A stretch of 64,000 nt of DNA from Secundilactobacillus mixtipabuli (GCF_002217925.1 NZ_BCMF01000006.1:180862-244861), one strand, 5' to 3'; shown: positions 29,635 to 40,025, counted from the first letter of the stretch. The notes: generated by a model not told the origin, from the letters alone. Made by a program: numbers and translations.

Positions 29635-31872
29635 ATGTCTAGAGATCAAACTTGGACAGCTCAAGGTGTGATCGATGCTGTCTCATCGTATATGAATAAG
29701 GATCACGTAGCCGTTGTCGAGCGAGCGTATAAGTTTGCTGCGGTGGCTCATAAGGATCAAATTCGCCAATCGGGTGAGCCATACATTATGCATCCCATTC
29801 AAGTCGCAGGGATCTTAGCCAACTTAAAAATGGATCCAACCACCATCGCATCAGGTTTTCTTCACGATATCGTCGAGGATACGGGTGTGACCCTCGACGA
29901 CGTTCGGGAACTGTTTGGTGACGATGTGGCCATGATCGTAGATGGTGTCACCAAGCTGGGCAAGATCAAGTACAAGTCCAACAAGCAGCGGTTGGCTGAA
30001 AACCACCGCAAATTACTGTTAGCCATGTCAAAGGATATCCGGGTGATGATCGTTAAACTGGCTGACCGGCTGCACAATATGCGCACCCTTCAGCATTTGC
30101 GTCCCGATAAGCAGCGCCGAATCGCCAACGAAACGCTGGAAATTTACGCACCGCTGGCTGATCGACTTGGTATCAGTACGATTAAGTGGGAATTGGAAGA
30201 TATTTCACTGCGTTACTTGAACCCGCAGCAATACTACCGAATCGTGCATTTGATGAACTCTCGGCGAGATCAGCGTGAAAGCTATATCGCGGAAGCTATT
30301 CAGGATATCAAACACGCTATTAGTGATTTAAACATTAAGCCAGAAATTTATGGCCGGCCGAAACACATTTACTCGATTTATCGGAAAATGCGTGATCAGC
30401 ATAAGCAGTTTAGTCAGATTTATGACTTACTGGCTATTCGGGTGATCGTGGACAATATTCGTGACTGTTACGCTGTTTTGGGTGCTATTCATACCAAGTG
30501 GAAGCCCATGCCAGGCCGGTTTAAAGACTACATTGCCATGCCAAAAGCGAACATGTATCAATCCTTACATACCACGGTCATTGGGCCTGAAGGTCGGCCC
30601 CTTGAAGTCCAAATTCGGACCGAGGAGATGCACCGGGTGGCTGAATTTGGTGTGGCGGCTCACTGGGCTTACAAGGAAGGTAAGACGGATAAGGTTCAGA
30701 CCACTAACACGGGTAACAAATTAAACTGGTTTAAGCAGATCATTGAACTTCAAGAAGATACGGATGATGCCTCGGACTTTATGGATAGTGTCAAAGGGGA
30801 GCTGTTCGGCGACCACGTTTACGCCTTTACGCCGAAGGGTGACGTGCTGGAATTGCCAAAGGGTGCTGGCCCACTTGATATGGCTTACCAAATTCATACT
30901 GAAGTTGGGAACCATACCACTGGTGCTACCGTTAATGGTAAAATCGTTCCGTTGGATTATGAAGTGAAAAACGGTGATATTGTTGACATTAAGACCTCGT
31001 CTAACTCCGCGGGTCCTAACCGTGATTGGCTGAAGCTGGTTTCAACTCGGCGGGCTCGCAATAAGATCAAGCAGTTCTTCCGTCAAAAAGACCGGGAAAA
31101 GAACATTGAAACGGGTCGTCAAACCGTTGAACAGCAATTGCGTGACTTTAAGTTTGATCCTAAAGAGCTGATGACAAAGGAACAACTGCAAAAAGTGGTC
31201 GAGAAGATGCATTATCAGCACATTGACGATTTATTTGCGGCGGTTGGTTTTGGTGACCTTCAACCAGTGGGGGTTGCTAACCGGTTGACTGAGGACGTTC
31301 GGCAACAGCGTGAGGAACAGCGGCAGCGCCAAGAAGAGCGTGAATTGTTAGAAGAACATCAGACCATTGATAATACCGAATCAGAATCTGATTCACAGCG
31401 GAAACGGAAGTTGAAGCCGTCCGAAGGGGTTGTTATTGAAGGCGTTGATAATCTGCTTGTTCGTTTGAGTCACTGTTGCGCGCCCGTTCCTGGCGATAAG
31501 ATCGTCGGGTACATTACTAAGGGCCGTGGCGTTTCAGTTCACCGTTCAGATTGTCCTAATGTGGCCCACGCTGAAGCCAATGGTGAACGAATTGTCGACG
31601 TTTACTGGGCTAATCCCAATGACACGACGGCGATGTATAACGCTGATCTTGAGATCCAAGGGTATAACCGGGATGGTCTGCTCAACGATGTTTTGCGGAT
31701 CATCAACAACACCACGAAGCAGTTAAACGTGGTAAATGGCCGAGTGGATCATAACAAGATGGTCACCATTTCAATTTCAATTGGGATCAGGAACGCTGAA
31801 CAGCTGGAACGGTTAATGGATGTCTTGAAAAATGTTCAAGACGTTTACGTGGTTAAGCGACCATTTAGATAA
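29635..31872 (+). CDS. relA: Bifunctional (p)ppGpp synthetase/hydrolase
   Basis: Rel enzyme of the stringent response: makes (p)ppGpp from GTP/GDP and ATP on starved ribosomes and also degrades it. 745 residues: HD hydrolase domain with HDIVEDTG near 76, synthetase domain with GRPKHIYSIYRKM near 239, TGS domain near 395 (VYAFTPKGDVLELPKGA), a zinc-finger/helical part with SHCCAPVPGD, and a C-terminal ACT domain. Both catalytic halves look intact. A perfect terminator follows the stop. Confidence 0.97.
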   Translation: MSRDQTWTAQGVIDAVSSYMNKDHVAVVERAYKFAAVAHKDQIRQSGEPYIMHPIQVAGILANLKMDPTTIASGFLHDIVEDTGVTLDDVRELFGDDVAMIVDGVTKLGKIKYKSNKQRLAENHRKLLLAMSKDIRVMIVKLADRLHNMRTLQHLRPDKQRRIANETLEIYAPLADRLGISTIKWELEDISLRYLNPQQYYRIVHLMNSRRDQRESYIAEAIQDIKHAISDLNIKPEIYGRPKHIYSIYRKMRDQHKQFSQIYDLLAIRVIVDNIRDCYAVLGAIHTKWKPMPGRFKDYIAMPKANMYQSLHTTVIGPEGRPLEVQIRTEEMHRVAEFGVAAHWAYKEGKTDKVQTTNTGNKLNWFKQIIELQEDTDDASDFMDSVKGELFGDHVYAFTPKGDVLELPKGAGPLDMAYQIHTEVGNHTTGATVNGKIVPLDYEVKNGDIVDIKTSSNSAGPNRDWLKLVSTRRARNKIKQFFRQKDREKNIETGRQTVEQQLRDFKFDPKELMTKEQLQKVVEKMHYQHIDDLFAAVGFGDLQPVGVANRLTEDVRQQREEQRQRQEERELLEEHQTIDNTESESDSQRKRKLKPSEGVVIEGVDNLLVRLSHCCAPVPGDKIVGYITKGRGVSVHRSDCPNVAHAEANGERIVDVYWANPNDTTAMYNADLEIQGYNRDGLLNDVLRIINNTTKQLNVVNGRVDHNKMVTISISIGIRNAEQLERLMDVLKNVQDVYVVKRPFR

Positions 31873-31878
31873 AGAAAA

Positions 31879-31906
31879 AAAACGACACGGGTAGCCGTGT
31901 CGTTTT
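31879..31906 (+). terminator. Rho-independent terminator after relA
   Basis: AAAACGACACGG, loop GTAG, CCGTGTCGTTTT: a perfect 12-bp stem ending in T. dtd follows 25 bases later. Confidence 0.9.
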
Positions 31907-31930
31907 AATATCCGTAAGGAGGATTTTATT

Positions 31931-32377
31931 GTGCGAATTGTATTACAGCGGGTCACTTCAGCGCAGGTTGCCATTGACGACCAAGTTGTTGGTAAAATTA
32001 ATCAGGGTTACCTGCTATTATTTGGTGCATCGGATTCAGATGGTGAAGACGAGATTGATTACTACGTCCACAAAATTGTTAAATTGCGCGTGTTTGCTGA
32101 TGAAGCAGGGAAGATGAACCGGTCAATTGAGGATATCAAGGGCTCGATTCTGTCGGTTTCGCAGTTCACGTTATACGCCGATACCAAAAAGGGGAACCGG
32201 CCGAGTTTCACTAAAGCGGGCGCGCCAGACCATGCCAAACAAATTTACGAACGGTTCAATCAAAAATTACGTCTCGCTGGCATTCCAGTTGAAACTGGCG
32301 AATTTGGTGCTGACATGCAGGTGAGTCTAGTCAATGATGGCCCAGTGACGATCCTCTTTGACAGTGCGGATCTATAA
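31931..32377 (+). CDS. dtd: D-aminoacyl-tRNA deacylase
   Basis: Proofreading enzyme that removes D-amino acids (and Gly from tRNA-Ala) from tRNA. 148 residues, starting at GTG 31931 behind AAGGAGG. The two active-site motifs are present: [10 protein letters not shown] and [10 protein letters not shown] (the cross-subunit Gly-Pro motif). The relA-dtd order is common in Firmicutes; the terminator between them suggests dtd is partly separate. Confidence 0.96.
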   Translation: MRIVLQRVTSAQVAIDDQVVGKINQGYLLLFGASDSDGEDEIDYYVHKIVKLRVFADEAGKMNRSIEDIKGSILSVSQFTLYADTKKGNRPSFTKAGAPDHAKQIYERFNQKLRLAGIPVETGEFGADMQVSLVNDGPVTILFDSADL

Positions 32378-32387
32378 GGAGGAAGAC

Positions 32388-33032
32388 ATGACATATCAAT
32401 CGTTTTTCTGGGATTTTGACGGGACTATTTTTGACACCTATCCCATTATGGTACAAGCGTTTATGCTGGCGTTGACGCAGCAACGGGTTTCTGAAATTGA
32501 GTTAGATGAACAGGACGTTTATGAAACCATGCGGCAGCATTCCTTAGGGACGGCGGTGCAAAAGTTCAGTGCTCACTTTAGCCTGCAGGCTGACCAGTTA
32601 GAACGTGATTATCGCCAAAATGAAAAGGGCACCATTCAGCAGGCCAAACCGTTTCCAGGGATGGTTGAATTGCTCCAGGAGTTAGCAAGTCAGGGTGGCC
32701 AGCATTATTTACTGACCCATCGCAATCAGAGTGCTAATCAGTTATTAGCAGCTGCGGGCATCAAAAAACTGTTCACTGATGAAGTTACCAGTGAACAGCC
32801 ATTTCCAAGGAAACCGAATCCAGCTTCCTTAAATGCTTTAATTGAGCGTAACGGTGTTTCTCGTGAGACTGCCATTATGATTGGTGACCGCACGTTAGAT
32901 ATCGAAGCGGGTCATAACGCGGGGATCGCCGGTGCTTTATTTGACCCCGGCCGATTGATCGACAGCCAAGCCAGCCACCCTGAAATCAACGTCACAAATG
33001 TGATTGGGTTACGTGAGGCGCTCCTTCAGTAA
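32388..33032 (+). CDS. HAD-superfamily phosphatase (phosphoglycolate phosphatase-like)
   Basis: Cytoplasmic hydrolase of the haloacid dehalogenase fold, 214 residues from ATG 32388 (AAGGAGG upstream; an in-frame GTG at 32358 lies inside dtd). Motif I is DFDGT with Asp9 and Asp11, motif II is LTHRN, motif III Lys is in FPRKPNP, and motif IV is MIGDRTLDIEAGHNAG. A helical cap follows motif I, as in the beta-phosphoglucomutase/Gph group. The substrate cannot be read from the sequence. It overlaps the convergent gene by 7 bases. Confidence 0.88.
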   Translation: MTYQSFFWDFDGTIFDTYPIMVQAFMLALTQQRVSEIELDEQDVYETMRQHSLGTAVQKFSAHFSLQADQLERDYRQNEKGTIQQAKPFPGMVELLQELASQGGQHYLLTHRNQSANQLLAAAGIKKLFTDEVTSEQPFPRKPNPASLNALIERNGVSRETAIMIGDRTLDIEAGHNAGIAGALFDPGRLIDSQASHPEINVTNVIGLREALLQ

Positions 33033-33859
33033 AGACTAAGGATGCGATCAACTGAGCCACCATAACTTTCACCAAACAAGTTTAAGTGTGCCATAAGGTA
33101 ATAAAGCTGATACCATGGCAGGCGTTCCTGAAAACCTGGCTGAGTGGGGTAAGCATCGTTATAGCCCTGATAAAATTGGCTATTGAAACCACCGAAGACG
33201 GTGGTCATTGCTAAATCAAATTCCCGGTCACCGTAGAGGACATCCGGGTCGATCAAGGCCGGCTTGCCGTCGGCGGTAAACATGACATTGCCAAACCACA
33301 GGTCGCCATGCAGCAAACTTGGAACACTTTCATGCATTTGATAATAATCCAGAATAATCTGGCAGAGCCGCTCAAGGTGGTCCTGCCTTTTTTGATTCCA
33401 AAGACCATGCTGATTGGCTCGCTTAGCCAAGACTTCCAGTCGTTGATGAACGTAAAAGTCGCCCCAGTTCGATTGCCAAGTATTGATTTTTGGTAATTTA
33501 CCATTAACATCATGACTGAAACCAAATTGATCATAATGAATCTGGTGAACGCGAGCCACCAGCTGACCGAGGTCATATTGGCTGCCTGTCCCACTTTCCA
33601 GCCATGACAGAATCAGGTAGGCGTCGCCGTCAATCTGGCCGGAAGCAATTACTTCTGGTACTAACGCCGCCTGTCCCAGTAATTTGAGACCCTCAATTTC
33701 GTGTTGATAGAAGCTTTGGTCGCGATTAGGCTGAACCAGTAAGAAGTAAGTTTCGGTGTTAGTTGTTAGTCGATAAGCCTGATTAATATCACCGCCAGCT
33801 ACTGGCGTCACGCTTGTGATCGACTGGATCGGTAATTGGTTGAGCCATTCTTTATCCAT
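33026..33859 (-). CDS. Fructosamine kinase / phosphotransferase family protein
   Basis: Protein-kinase-like small-molecule kinase of 277 residues. Family marks: the catalytic loop HGDLWFGNVMF, the metal-binding IDPDVLYGDREFDLAM (in place of the DFG), and the N-terminal GGDINQAYRL nucleotide loop. Such enzymes phosphorylate ketoamines on glycated proteins or small sugars; the substrate here is unknown. It is downstream of the amidase on the same strand with 23 bases between them, so they may share a transcript. Its 3' end overlaps the HAD gene coming from the other side. Confidence 0.85.
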   Translation of the reverse strand: MDKEWLNQLPIQSITSVTPVAGGDINQAYRLTTNTETYFLLVQPNRDQSFYQHEIEGLKLLGQAALVPEVIASGQIDGDAYLILSWLESGTGSQYDLGQLVARVHQIHYDQFGFSHDVNGKLPKINTWQSNWGDFYVHQRLEVLAKRANQHGLWNQKRQDHLERLCQIILDYYQMHESVPSLLHGDLWFGNVMFTADGKPALIDPDVLYGDREFDLAMTTVFGGFNSQFYQGYNDAYPTQPGFQERLPWYQLYYLMAHLNLFGESYGGSVDRILSLY

Positions 33860-33882
33860 CTATAAACCATCCTTTCTGAAAA

Positions 33883-34731
33883 TTATTTATCCTGAAAGTA
33901 GGCCGATAATCCGTTGGTAATGTCTTTAGCAATCTGATTTTGATAAGCCGGATCTTTAATGGCTTTGAAGTCCTTGGCGGTATTAATGTAGCCCATTTCT
34001 AGCAGTAAAGCTGGTCTGAGATTGTCGCGGATCACTTCAAAATTCCCAACGTCGATGCCCTTATTGCTAAGAGGAAGTCCGACAAGGTGCCGATTAATGG
34101 CCTGAGCTAGCTTCAATGAAGTGTCAGCATGATAGTAATAGGTAGTAAAGCCGGATCCTAGATTATTCGTTGGACTGGAATCATAGTGAAAACTAATAAA
34201 GGCATCCGCATGATTATCGGTTGCCATTTCTGGACGGGCACCCAGTGAAACGGTCTGATTGCCGGTACGGGTCATGATGACGTGGGCACCGCGCGCAGCT
34301 AATTGGTTGCGAACCCGTTTGGCAAGCTGGAGGGTATACGTTTTTTCATCGTGCTGCTTATCAATTGAGAGGGCACCAGAATCACTGCCGCCGTGACCAG
34401 GATCCAAAACGATGGTGGCTTCAGAAAGATTCGTGGCCGTTTTGATTTTCGGCGATTGATTGATCAGCCAGCTGGCGACCCAGCCAAACTGATGATCGTC
34501 GTAACGGACTTTATACCAGTTATCAGTTTTCTGGACAATGTAAACGGCTTGCCCCTTTTTCAAAATAGCCTTGGTTTGGTAATTGATGTTAGGGCCAGTT
34601 CGCACATTAATGTTGGCGATTGGCGTGGTGAGCCGGTCTTGGCGAACCGTTTGAAAGATGGCGATGCCAAGTGTCAGCAAGATGGCCAATGAGATGGTAA
34701 TCTGCTGCCAGTGTTGTTTAACGTAGTTCAA
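33883..34731 (-). CDS. N-acetylmuramoyl-L-alanine amidase with SH3b domain
   Basis: Cell-wall hydrolase that cuts the amide bond between muramic acid and the stem peptide. I prefer TTG 34731 as start (GAGGGA about 9 bases upstream), giving 282 residues; TTG 34746 has no ribosome site. An N-terminal membrane anchor (ITISLAILLTLGIAIF) is followed by a bacterial SH3 domain (ANINVRTGPNINYQT) and the zinc amidase_3 domain: IVLDPGHGGSDSG, the later SFHYDSS and the catalytic Glu in LLLEMGYI are all present. It is probably tethered outside the cell and acts in wall turnover or separation. Confidence 0.93.
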   Translation of the reverse strand: MNYVKQHWQQITISLAILLTLGIAIFQTVRQDRLTTPIANINVRTGPNINYQTKAILKKGQAVYIVQKTDNWYKVRYDDHQFGWVASWLINQSPKIKTATNLSEATIVLDPGHGGSDSGALSIDKQHDEKTYTLQLAKRVRNQLAARGAHVIMTRTGNQTVSLGARPEMATDNHADAFISFHYDSSPTNNLGSGFTTYYYHADTSLKLAQAINRHLVGLPLSNKGIDVGNFEVIRDNLRPALLLEMGYINTAKDFKAIKDPAYQNQIAKDITNGLSAYFQDK

Positions 34732-34809
34732 ATAAGTTTCCCTCAATCTGTTTTTGAGATAATTATAGATGATTTCAGCTTAAAGATACAGTCTCCACTC
34801 AAAACGTCC

Positions 34810-35050
34810 TTGACTTTTAGTGGGAGACTGAGTAGTCTTATTGGTAGTTAAATAAATGAAACACCGTTGAAAAAGATGAGTAAATGACCCGTGACTTTCA
34901 GAAAGTATCTGGTGGATGGAAAGATACAGCAGGCGGGAAGTTGAAGACACTTTTGAGGTGAATAAGCGATTATTCGTGTCCAACGTTATGGATGAGTTAA
35001 TTTAAGGTGGTACCGTGCGAAGCACCCTTGTGAAAACAAGGGTGCTTTTT
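34810..35050 (+). promoter_or_regulatory. T-box leader of hisS-aspS
   Basis: A possible -35 (TTGACT 34810-34815) precedes a ~200-base leader. The T-box proper AAGGTGGTACCGTG lies at 35004-35017. The terminator AGCACCCTTGT-GAAA-ACAAGGGTGCT with T-run is at 35021-35050. AGTA at 34880-34890 and GGTGGATGG near 34911 fit stem I. The specifier region reads GAAGACACTTTT (34943-34954): GAC (Asp) at 34946-34948 overlaps CAC (His) at 34948-34950. Uncharged tRNA would stabilise the antiterminator and allow transcription. The promoter spacer overlaps an inverted repeat (34790-34799/34819-34829). The 346 bases between the amidase and hisS hold nothing else. Confidence 0.92.
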
Positions 35051-35092
35051 ATTGTTTTGCACGCAGTAACGAAAATCGGAAAGGAAGATACT

Positions 35093-36379
35093 ATGCGTTA
35101 TCAGCGACCTAAAGGCACTGCTGACATTTTGCCGGGTGAGAGTCAACACTGGCAGTATGTTGAAGCAGTGGCGCGTCAAGTATTTAAGAAATATCGGTTT
35201 GAAGAGATTCGGACACCGTTATTTGAAAATTTTGAAGTGTTTTCCAGAACTTCTGGGGATACCTCAGATATTGTGACTAAGGAAATGTACGACTTCAAGG
35301 ATAAGGGTGACCGGCACATTAGCTTGCGGCCAGAAGGTACTGCGGGTGTTGTCCGGGCTTTCGTCGAAAATAAGCTCTATGGTCCAGAAGTTCAAAAGCC
35401 ATTCAAGACCTATTATATGGGTCAGATGTATCGTTATGAACGACCGCAATCCGGCCGGCAACGGGAATTCCACCAAATTGGGGTGGAGGCTTTTGGTTCT
35501 GACGAGCCCGCTTTAGACGTCGAAGTCATTGCAATGGGCAGAGACCTGTTCAAGCATTTTGGCATCAACAATTTACGGCTTGCCATCAACACACTTGGTG
35601 ATAAAGAATCCCGAGATAATTACCGTCAAGCACTGATTGATTACCTCGAACCGCACTATGATGAACTCAGTGAAGATTCTCAAGTCCGGCTGCACAAGAA
35701 TCCGTTGCGGGTTCTGGACAGCAAGGATGAAAAGGATAAACGGTTCGTGGCTGATGCGCCATCCATTTTAGACTACCTGACACCCGCTGCCCAAGATCAT
35801 TTTGATCAGGTTAAGAACCTGCTGACTGCGTTAGGGATTGACTACGTGGTTGATTCAACCATGGTCCGTGGCCTGGATTACTACAACCACACCATCTTTG
35901 AATTCATGGTCGACTCTAAGGCGTTGGGTCACGGTTACACAACGGTCTGTGCCGGTGGCCGGTACAACGGTTTAGTTGAAGAATTAGGCGGCCCAGAAGT
36001 TTCTGGTGTCGGTTTTGGCCTCGGGATGGAACGCTTGATTCTTTTGATGGAAGCTGAAGGGGTTCAATTCCCAGAAGAACATCATCTGGACGCTTACGTT
36101 GTGGGGATTGGCGATGAAGCTAACGCGACGACGCTACAAGTAGTTCAAGCCTTGCGTTCACAAGATTACTCAGCTGATCGCGATTATTTAGCCCGCAAAC
36201 CCAAAGCGCAGTTCAAAACAGCTGATCGCCTGAGTGCCGCTTACACACTGACTGTTGGCGAAGCTGAGCTGGCTGCTAAAACGATTCACGTGAAGAACAT
36301 GGATTCTGGCAACGAAGTATCAGCACCATTGGCAGATGTCATGAGTAACTTTGCCGGTGTCATTTCAAATATTGATTAA
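35093..36379 (+). CDS. hisS: Histidyl-tRNA synthetase
   Basis: Charges tRNA-His. The start is ATG 35093 behind AAAGGAAG, giving 428 residues beginning [17 protein letters not shown]; an upstream in-frame GTG lies inside the T-box and is not a start. Class II motifs: [30 protein letters not shown], the histidine-binding [13 protein letters not shown] and [13 protein letters not shown], and motif 3 [10 protein letters not shown]. The anticodon-binding domain is at the C terminus. It is followed after 12 bases by aspS and is under the T-box leader. Confidence 0.97.
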   Translation: MRYQRPKGTADILPGESQHWQYVEAVARQVFKKYRFEEIRTPLFENFEVFSRTSGDTSDIVTKEMYDFKDKGDRHISLRPEGTAGVVRAFVENKLYGPEVQKPFKTYYMGQMYRYERPQSGRQREFHQIGVEAFGSDEPALDVEVIAMGRDLFKHFGINNLRLAINTLGDKESRDNYRQALIDYLEPHYDELSEDSQVRLHKNPLRVLDSKDEKDKRFVADAPSILDYLTPAAQDHFDQVKNLLTALGIDYVVDSTMVRGLDYYNHTIFEFMVDSKALGHGYTTVCAGGRYNGLVEELGGPEVSGVGFGLGMERLILLMEAEGVQFPEEHHLDAYVVGIGDEANATTLQVVQALRSQDYSADRDYLARKPKAQFKTADRLSAAYTLTVGEAELAAKTIHVKNMDSGNEVSAPLADVMSNFAGVISNID

Positions 36380-36391
36380 GGAGAGAAAAAG

Positions 36392-38185
36392 ATGAAGCGA
36401 ACAACATACGCCGGTCTGGTGGACGAAAAATATCTTGATCAAGATGTCGTCTTAAAGGGCTGGGTTCAAAAGCGCCGTGATTTAGGCGGCTTGATTTTCA
36501 TTGATTTGCGCGACCGCGAAGGGATCGTTCAATTAGTATTCAGTGAGGAATTCGATAAGGATGCCCTGGCTGTTGCTGATCAGTTACGGAACGAATACGT
36601 GATCGAAGTTAAGGGTCACGTGGTTCCTCGTGCTGAACATGAAGTTAACGACAAGATGCGGACGGGTAAGATCGAAGTCCGAGTTTCCGAAATTAACTTG
36701 TTAAACAAGGCTAAGAACCCGCCATTTTATATTCAAGACAATATCAACGTGTCCGACGATCTGCGGTTGAAGTATCGTTACTTAGACTTGCGTCGGCCAG
36801 AAATGCAACGTGGGCTGATGATTCGTAACCGGATCACGCAGTCGGTTCACAGCTACTTTGACTCACAAGGATTCATCGACATTGAAACCCCTGATTTGAC
36901 CAAGTCCACACCAGAAGGGGCTCGGGATTACCTGGTACCTTCACGGGTTTATCCAGGTCATTTCTACGCCTTACCACAATCACCACAATTGTTTAAGCAA
37001 TTGCTGATGGGTGCCGGCTTTGACCGTTACTACCAAATCGCACGTTGTTTCCGTGACGAAGATTTACGTGGGGACCGTCAACCAGAATTTACCCAAATCG
37101 ATATGGAAACGTCATTCTTAGATGCTGAAGAAATTCAGGATCTGACTGAAGGCTTGATTGCCAAGGTCATGAAAGAAACTTTGGATATCGACGTTGAGTT
37201 ACCATTCAAGCGGATGGACTGGGACGAATCCATGGCTCGCTTCGGTACTGACCAGCCTGATGTTCGGTTTGGAATGGAACTAAAGGACTTAGGCGATGTC
37301 GTCAATAACTTAGGCTTTAACCTCTTCAACAAAGTGCTTGAAGATGGCGGTCAAGTTAAGGCGATTGCTGTACCGGGTGGTGCTGATAAGTACTCTCGTA
37401 AGGATATCGACAAGTTCGTTGAACACATTGAACGGTTTGGTGCCAAAGGCTTACCTTGGTTGAAGGTCACTGACGATAGCTTCACTGGCCCAATCGCGAA
37501 ATTCTTCAAGGATGATGCTGATTTGTATAAAGCCATTACGGAACGCACAGGTGCTAAACCTGGCGACTTGCTGTTATTCGCCTGTGATTCTAGCCGAGTG
37601 GTTGCGCAAACCTTGGACTACTTGCGTCGGACAATTGCTAACGAGTTAGGTTTGATTGACGAATCGAAGTTTGCCTTCCTTTGGATCGTTAACTGGCCAT
37701 TATTTGACTACGATGTTGATTTGAAGCGTTGGGTACCAGCCCATCACCCATTCACCATGCCAAAAGCTGGTGATGAACATTACTTGGACGAAGGCGAAGA
37801 TCCTCACAAGGCCTATGCTCAAAGCTACGACATTATCTTAAACGGTCTGGAATTAGGTGGCGGATCGATCCGGATTCACACCCGTGATTTACAAATGAAG
37901 ATGTTCAAGGCGCTAGGCTTTACTAAAGAGCGGGCAGAAGATCAATTTGGTTACCTGCTAAATGCTTTGGATTATGGTTTTCCGCCTCATGGTGGTCTGG
38001 CTATCGGCTTGGATCGCTTTGCCCGCTTGTTAGCTAAGCGCGGTAACATTCGAGACGTGATTGCCTTTCCTAAGAACTCAAAGGCTGTTGAACCATTAAC
38101 GGCCGCACCAACCACAGTTTCAGACAAGCAACTGCAAGATTTGAACTTGTTTGTCACTAAGGATGACGATGACCAGGATAAGTAG
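36392..38185 (+). CDS. aspS: Aspartyl-tRNA synthetase, bacterial type
   Basis: Charges tRNA-Asp. 597 residues: N-terminal OB-fold anticodon domain ([15 protein letters not shown]), class II core with [36 protein letters not shown], motif 2 [17 protein letters not shown], the bacterial GAD insertion in the middle third and motif 3 [19 protein letters not shown] precedes ATG 36392. It shares the hisS T-box transcript; an overlap of His and Asp codons in that leader could match control by both tRNAs. Confidence 0.97.
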   Translation: MKRTTYAGLVDEKYLDQDVVLKGWVQKRRDLGGLIFIDLRDREGIVQLVFSEEFDKDALAVADQLRNEYVIEVKGHVVPRAEHEVNDKMRTGKIEVRVSEINLLNKAKNPPFYIQDNINVSDDLRLKYRYLDLRRPEMQRGLMIRNRITQSVHSYFDSQGFIDIETPDLTKSTPEGARDYLVPSRVYPGHFYALPQSPQLFKQLLMGAGFDRYYQIARCFRDEDLRGDRQPEFTQIDMETSFLDAEEIQDLTEGLIAKVMKETLDIDVELPFKRMDWDESMARFGTDQPDVRFGMELKDLGDVVNNLGFNLFNKVLEDGGQVKAIAVPGGADKYSRKDIDKFVEHIERFGAKGLPWLKVTDDSFTGPIAKFFKDDADLYKAITERTGAKPGDLLLFACDSSRVVAQTLDYLRRTIANELGLIDESKFAFLWIVNWPLFDYDVDLKRWVPAHHPFTMPKAGDEHYLDEGEDPHKAYAQSYDIILNGLELGGGSIRIHTRDLQMKMFKALGFTKERAEDQFGYLLNALDYGFPPHGGLAIGLDRFARLLAKRGNIRDVIAFPKNSKAVEPLTAAPTTVSDKQLQDLNLFVTKDDDDQDK

Positions 38186-38234
38186 GTTATTTTAAGTCAG
38201 CGGTGAAAACTTTTTAAACATGACTGTGTAAAAG

Positions 38235-38279
38235 AGAGCCTGACACTCAGCAATTCTTAGCTGAATGCCAGGCTCTTTC
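38235..38279 (+). terminator. Terminator after aspS
   Basis: AGAGCCTG-CA-TCAGC and GCTGA-TG-CAGGCTCT pair with small mismatches; the T-run is short (TTT). Confidence 0.75.
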
Positions 38280-38360
38280 GTCTGTGCTTTGAAGCGTCAT
38301 GCTTGTGTGTCATGCTTAAAAGCCATATACTTGTTACTATTAAATTTAGAGGTGAAAAAA

Positions 38361-38900
38361 ATGAGTGATAAACGAGAAACGGCAATTTTTGCTGGCGGTT
38401 GTTTTTGGTGCATGGTTAAGCCATTTGACACTCAACCAGGGATTGAATCCGTTGTGTCAGGTTATACGGGCGGTCACGTTGCTAACCCCACCTATGAACA
38501 GGTCTGCAGTCATACGACAGGGCATACTGAGGCGGTTAAAATCACGTTTGATCCCGACATTATGCCTTACGAAAAGTTAGTTCAAATTTATTGGCAGCAA
38601 ACGGACCCAACGGATGCCATGGGTCAGTTCCAAGATCGCGGGGATAACTATCGGCCGGTGATTTTCGTGAAGGACGAACATCAACGCCAGGTTGCTGAAA
38701 AATCCCGTCAAGCACTGATCGATAGCGGTAAATTTGACGACCCAATTGTGACTAAGATCGAAGATGCTAAGCCATTTTATGAAGCGGAAGAAGCGCACCA
38801 AGATTTTTATCGTAAGGATCCACTTCGTTACGCGATGCAAGAAGCGGGCGGTCGAGAAAAGTTCGTTAACGAACATTGGCACGAATCAACGAAGAAATAG
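38361..38900 (+). CDS. msrA: Peptide methionine-S-sulfoxide reductase MsrA
   Basis: Repairs oxidised methionine in proteins (S form). Start ATG 38361 behind GAGGTG, 179 residues; a longer in-frame start would read through the aspS terminator. The active site GGCFWCM is visible near the N terminus, with [16 protein letters not shown] and [11 protein letters not shown], then [11 protein letters not shown]. No MsrB domain is fused and no msrB is adjacent. The C-terminal tail lacks the extra resolving cysteines seen in some MsrA. Confidence 0.95.
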   Translation: MSDKRETAIFAGGCFWCMVKPFDTQPGIESVVSGYTGGHVANPTYEQVCSHTTGHTEAVKITFDPDIMPYEKLVQIYWQQTDPTDAMGQFQDRGDNYRPVIFVKDEHQRQVAEKSRQALIDSGKFDDPIVTKIEDAKPFYEAEEAHQDFYRKDPLRYAMQEAGGREKFVNEHWHESTKK

Positions 38901-39000
38901 GGACTTTTCTAGAAATCTCAAAATATTGCTGTGCAGTCGGAAAAGGTATGCTATGCTAAGATACTGGTAGTAACCTAACGATTGGATAAGAGGGTTTGTT

Positions 39001-39876
39001 ATGGATGATGTACAGCGTTTAGTCAAACGCCATCAATCAATTGGAAAAATTTCGACTGCATTTATCTACGGTATTTTAGTCTCAATTGCCATGAACTTTT
39101 TTTGGACGCCAGGACACATTTATTCATCTGGCATTACGGGTCTTGCCCAAATCGTGACCACGCTGACGGAACGGCACCTGACGTTTGTGATTTCAACGGC
39201 GGTGGGGTTGTTTTTACTCAACGTGCCACTGTTTGTCTTAGCTTGGCGTCAAATTAGTCATAACTTTACCATGTATACGGTGATTACGGTCTTTCTGGCC
39301 AGTTTAATGATCAAGATGTTGCACCCCGTACACTTGACGACCGACCCTATCATTTGTGCGTTGTTCGGTGGTGCGGTTAACGGTTTCGGAACCGGTTTGG
39401 CCCTTAAAAACGGGATTTCAACTGGTGGTTTGGATATTTTAGGGATCGTTATTCGCCGGAAGACGGGGCGCTCAATTGGGACCATTAATATCGCGTTTAA
39501 TTCGTTGATCATCTTGGCAGCTGGTTTCTTATACGGCTGGCCGCACGCTTTTTATTCAGCGATTGGTCTAGTCGTCAACGCCCGTGTCATGGACATGACA
39601 TATACGCGGCAACAACTAATGCAGGTCATGATCATTACTGACCGGCCTAAAACGGTGATTGATTCGATTCAAAACCATATCCGGCGTGGGATTACCATTG
39701 TTCACGACGCGGAGGGTGCCTATCATCACGATACCAAGACCATTTTATTTACTGTCATTTCCCGTTATGAAATGGCTGATTTAGAAGAAGCCATGGATGA
39801 AGCCGATACGAGTGCTTTTGTCAGTGTTTCTGAGATTTATAAAGTTCTGGGTCATTTCTATGAACCTAAATTATGA
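39001..39876 (+). CDS. YitT family membrane protein (DUF161/DUF2179)
   Basis: 291 residues: about five membrane helices in the first ~200 residues (DUF161 repeats with GGAVNGFGTGLALKNGISTGG and SIGTINIAFNSL), then a cytoplasmic DUF2179 domain (RRGITIVHDAEGAYHHDTKTIL). Proteins of this family are often encoded several times in lactobacilli; their transported molecule is not established. ATG 39001 follows AAGAGGG. A single-gene unit closed by a terminator. Confidence 0.92.
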   Translation: MDDVQRLVKRHQSIGKISTAFIYGILVSIAMNFFWTPGHIYSSGITGLAQIVTTLTERHLTFVISTAVGLFLLNVPLFVLAWRQISHNFTMYTVITVFLASLMIKMLHPVHLTTDPIICALFGGAVNGFGTGLALKNGISTGGLDILGIVIRRKTGRSIGTINIAFNSLIILAAGFLYGWPHAFYSAIGLVVNARVMDMTYTRQQLMQVMIITDRPKTVIDSIQNHIRRGITIVHDAEGAYHHDTKTILFTVISRYEMADLEEAMDEADTSAFVSVSEIYKVLGHFYEPKL

Positions 39877-39882
39877 TCTTTC

Positions 39883-39924
39883 AGCCGTTAAGCCTGTGAT
39901 TTCAAGGGTTTGGCGGCTTTTTGT
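39883..39924 (+). terminator. Terminator after the YitT-family gene
   Basis: AGCCGTTAAGCCT and AGGGTTTGGCGGCT pair, with G-T wobbles, around GTGATTTCA, then TTTTT. Confidence 0.75.
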
Positions 39925-39975
39925 TCGGTCAAATTCTTAAATTCTCCTAAAAGCCAGCTACTTAAAATATGAATG

Positions 39976-40025
39976 TGGTATAATACCATGTTGTGCGTTG
40001 CGACACCTGTCATTAGGTGGCGCAA
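39976..40025 (+). promoter_or_regulatory. Extended -10 and leader inverted repeat before the teichoic-acid type cluster
   Basis: TGGTATAAT (39976-39984) is an extended -10. Starting about 14 bases later, TTGCGACACCT (39998-40008) and AGGTGGCGCAA (40015-40025) form 11-bp arms with one mismatch around GTCATT, so the transcript would begin with a stable stem. It could protect the mRNA or be an operator. Confidence 0.5.
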
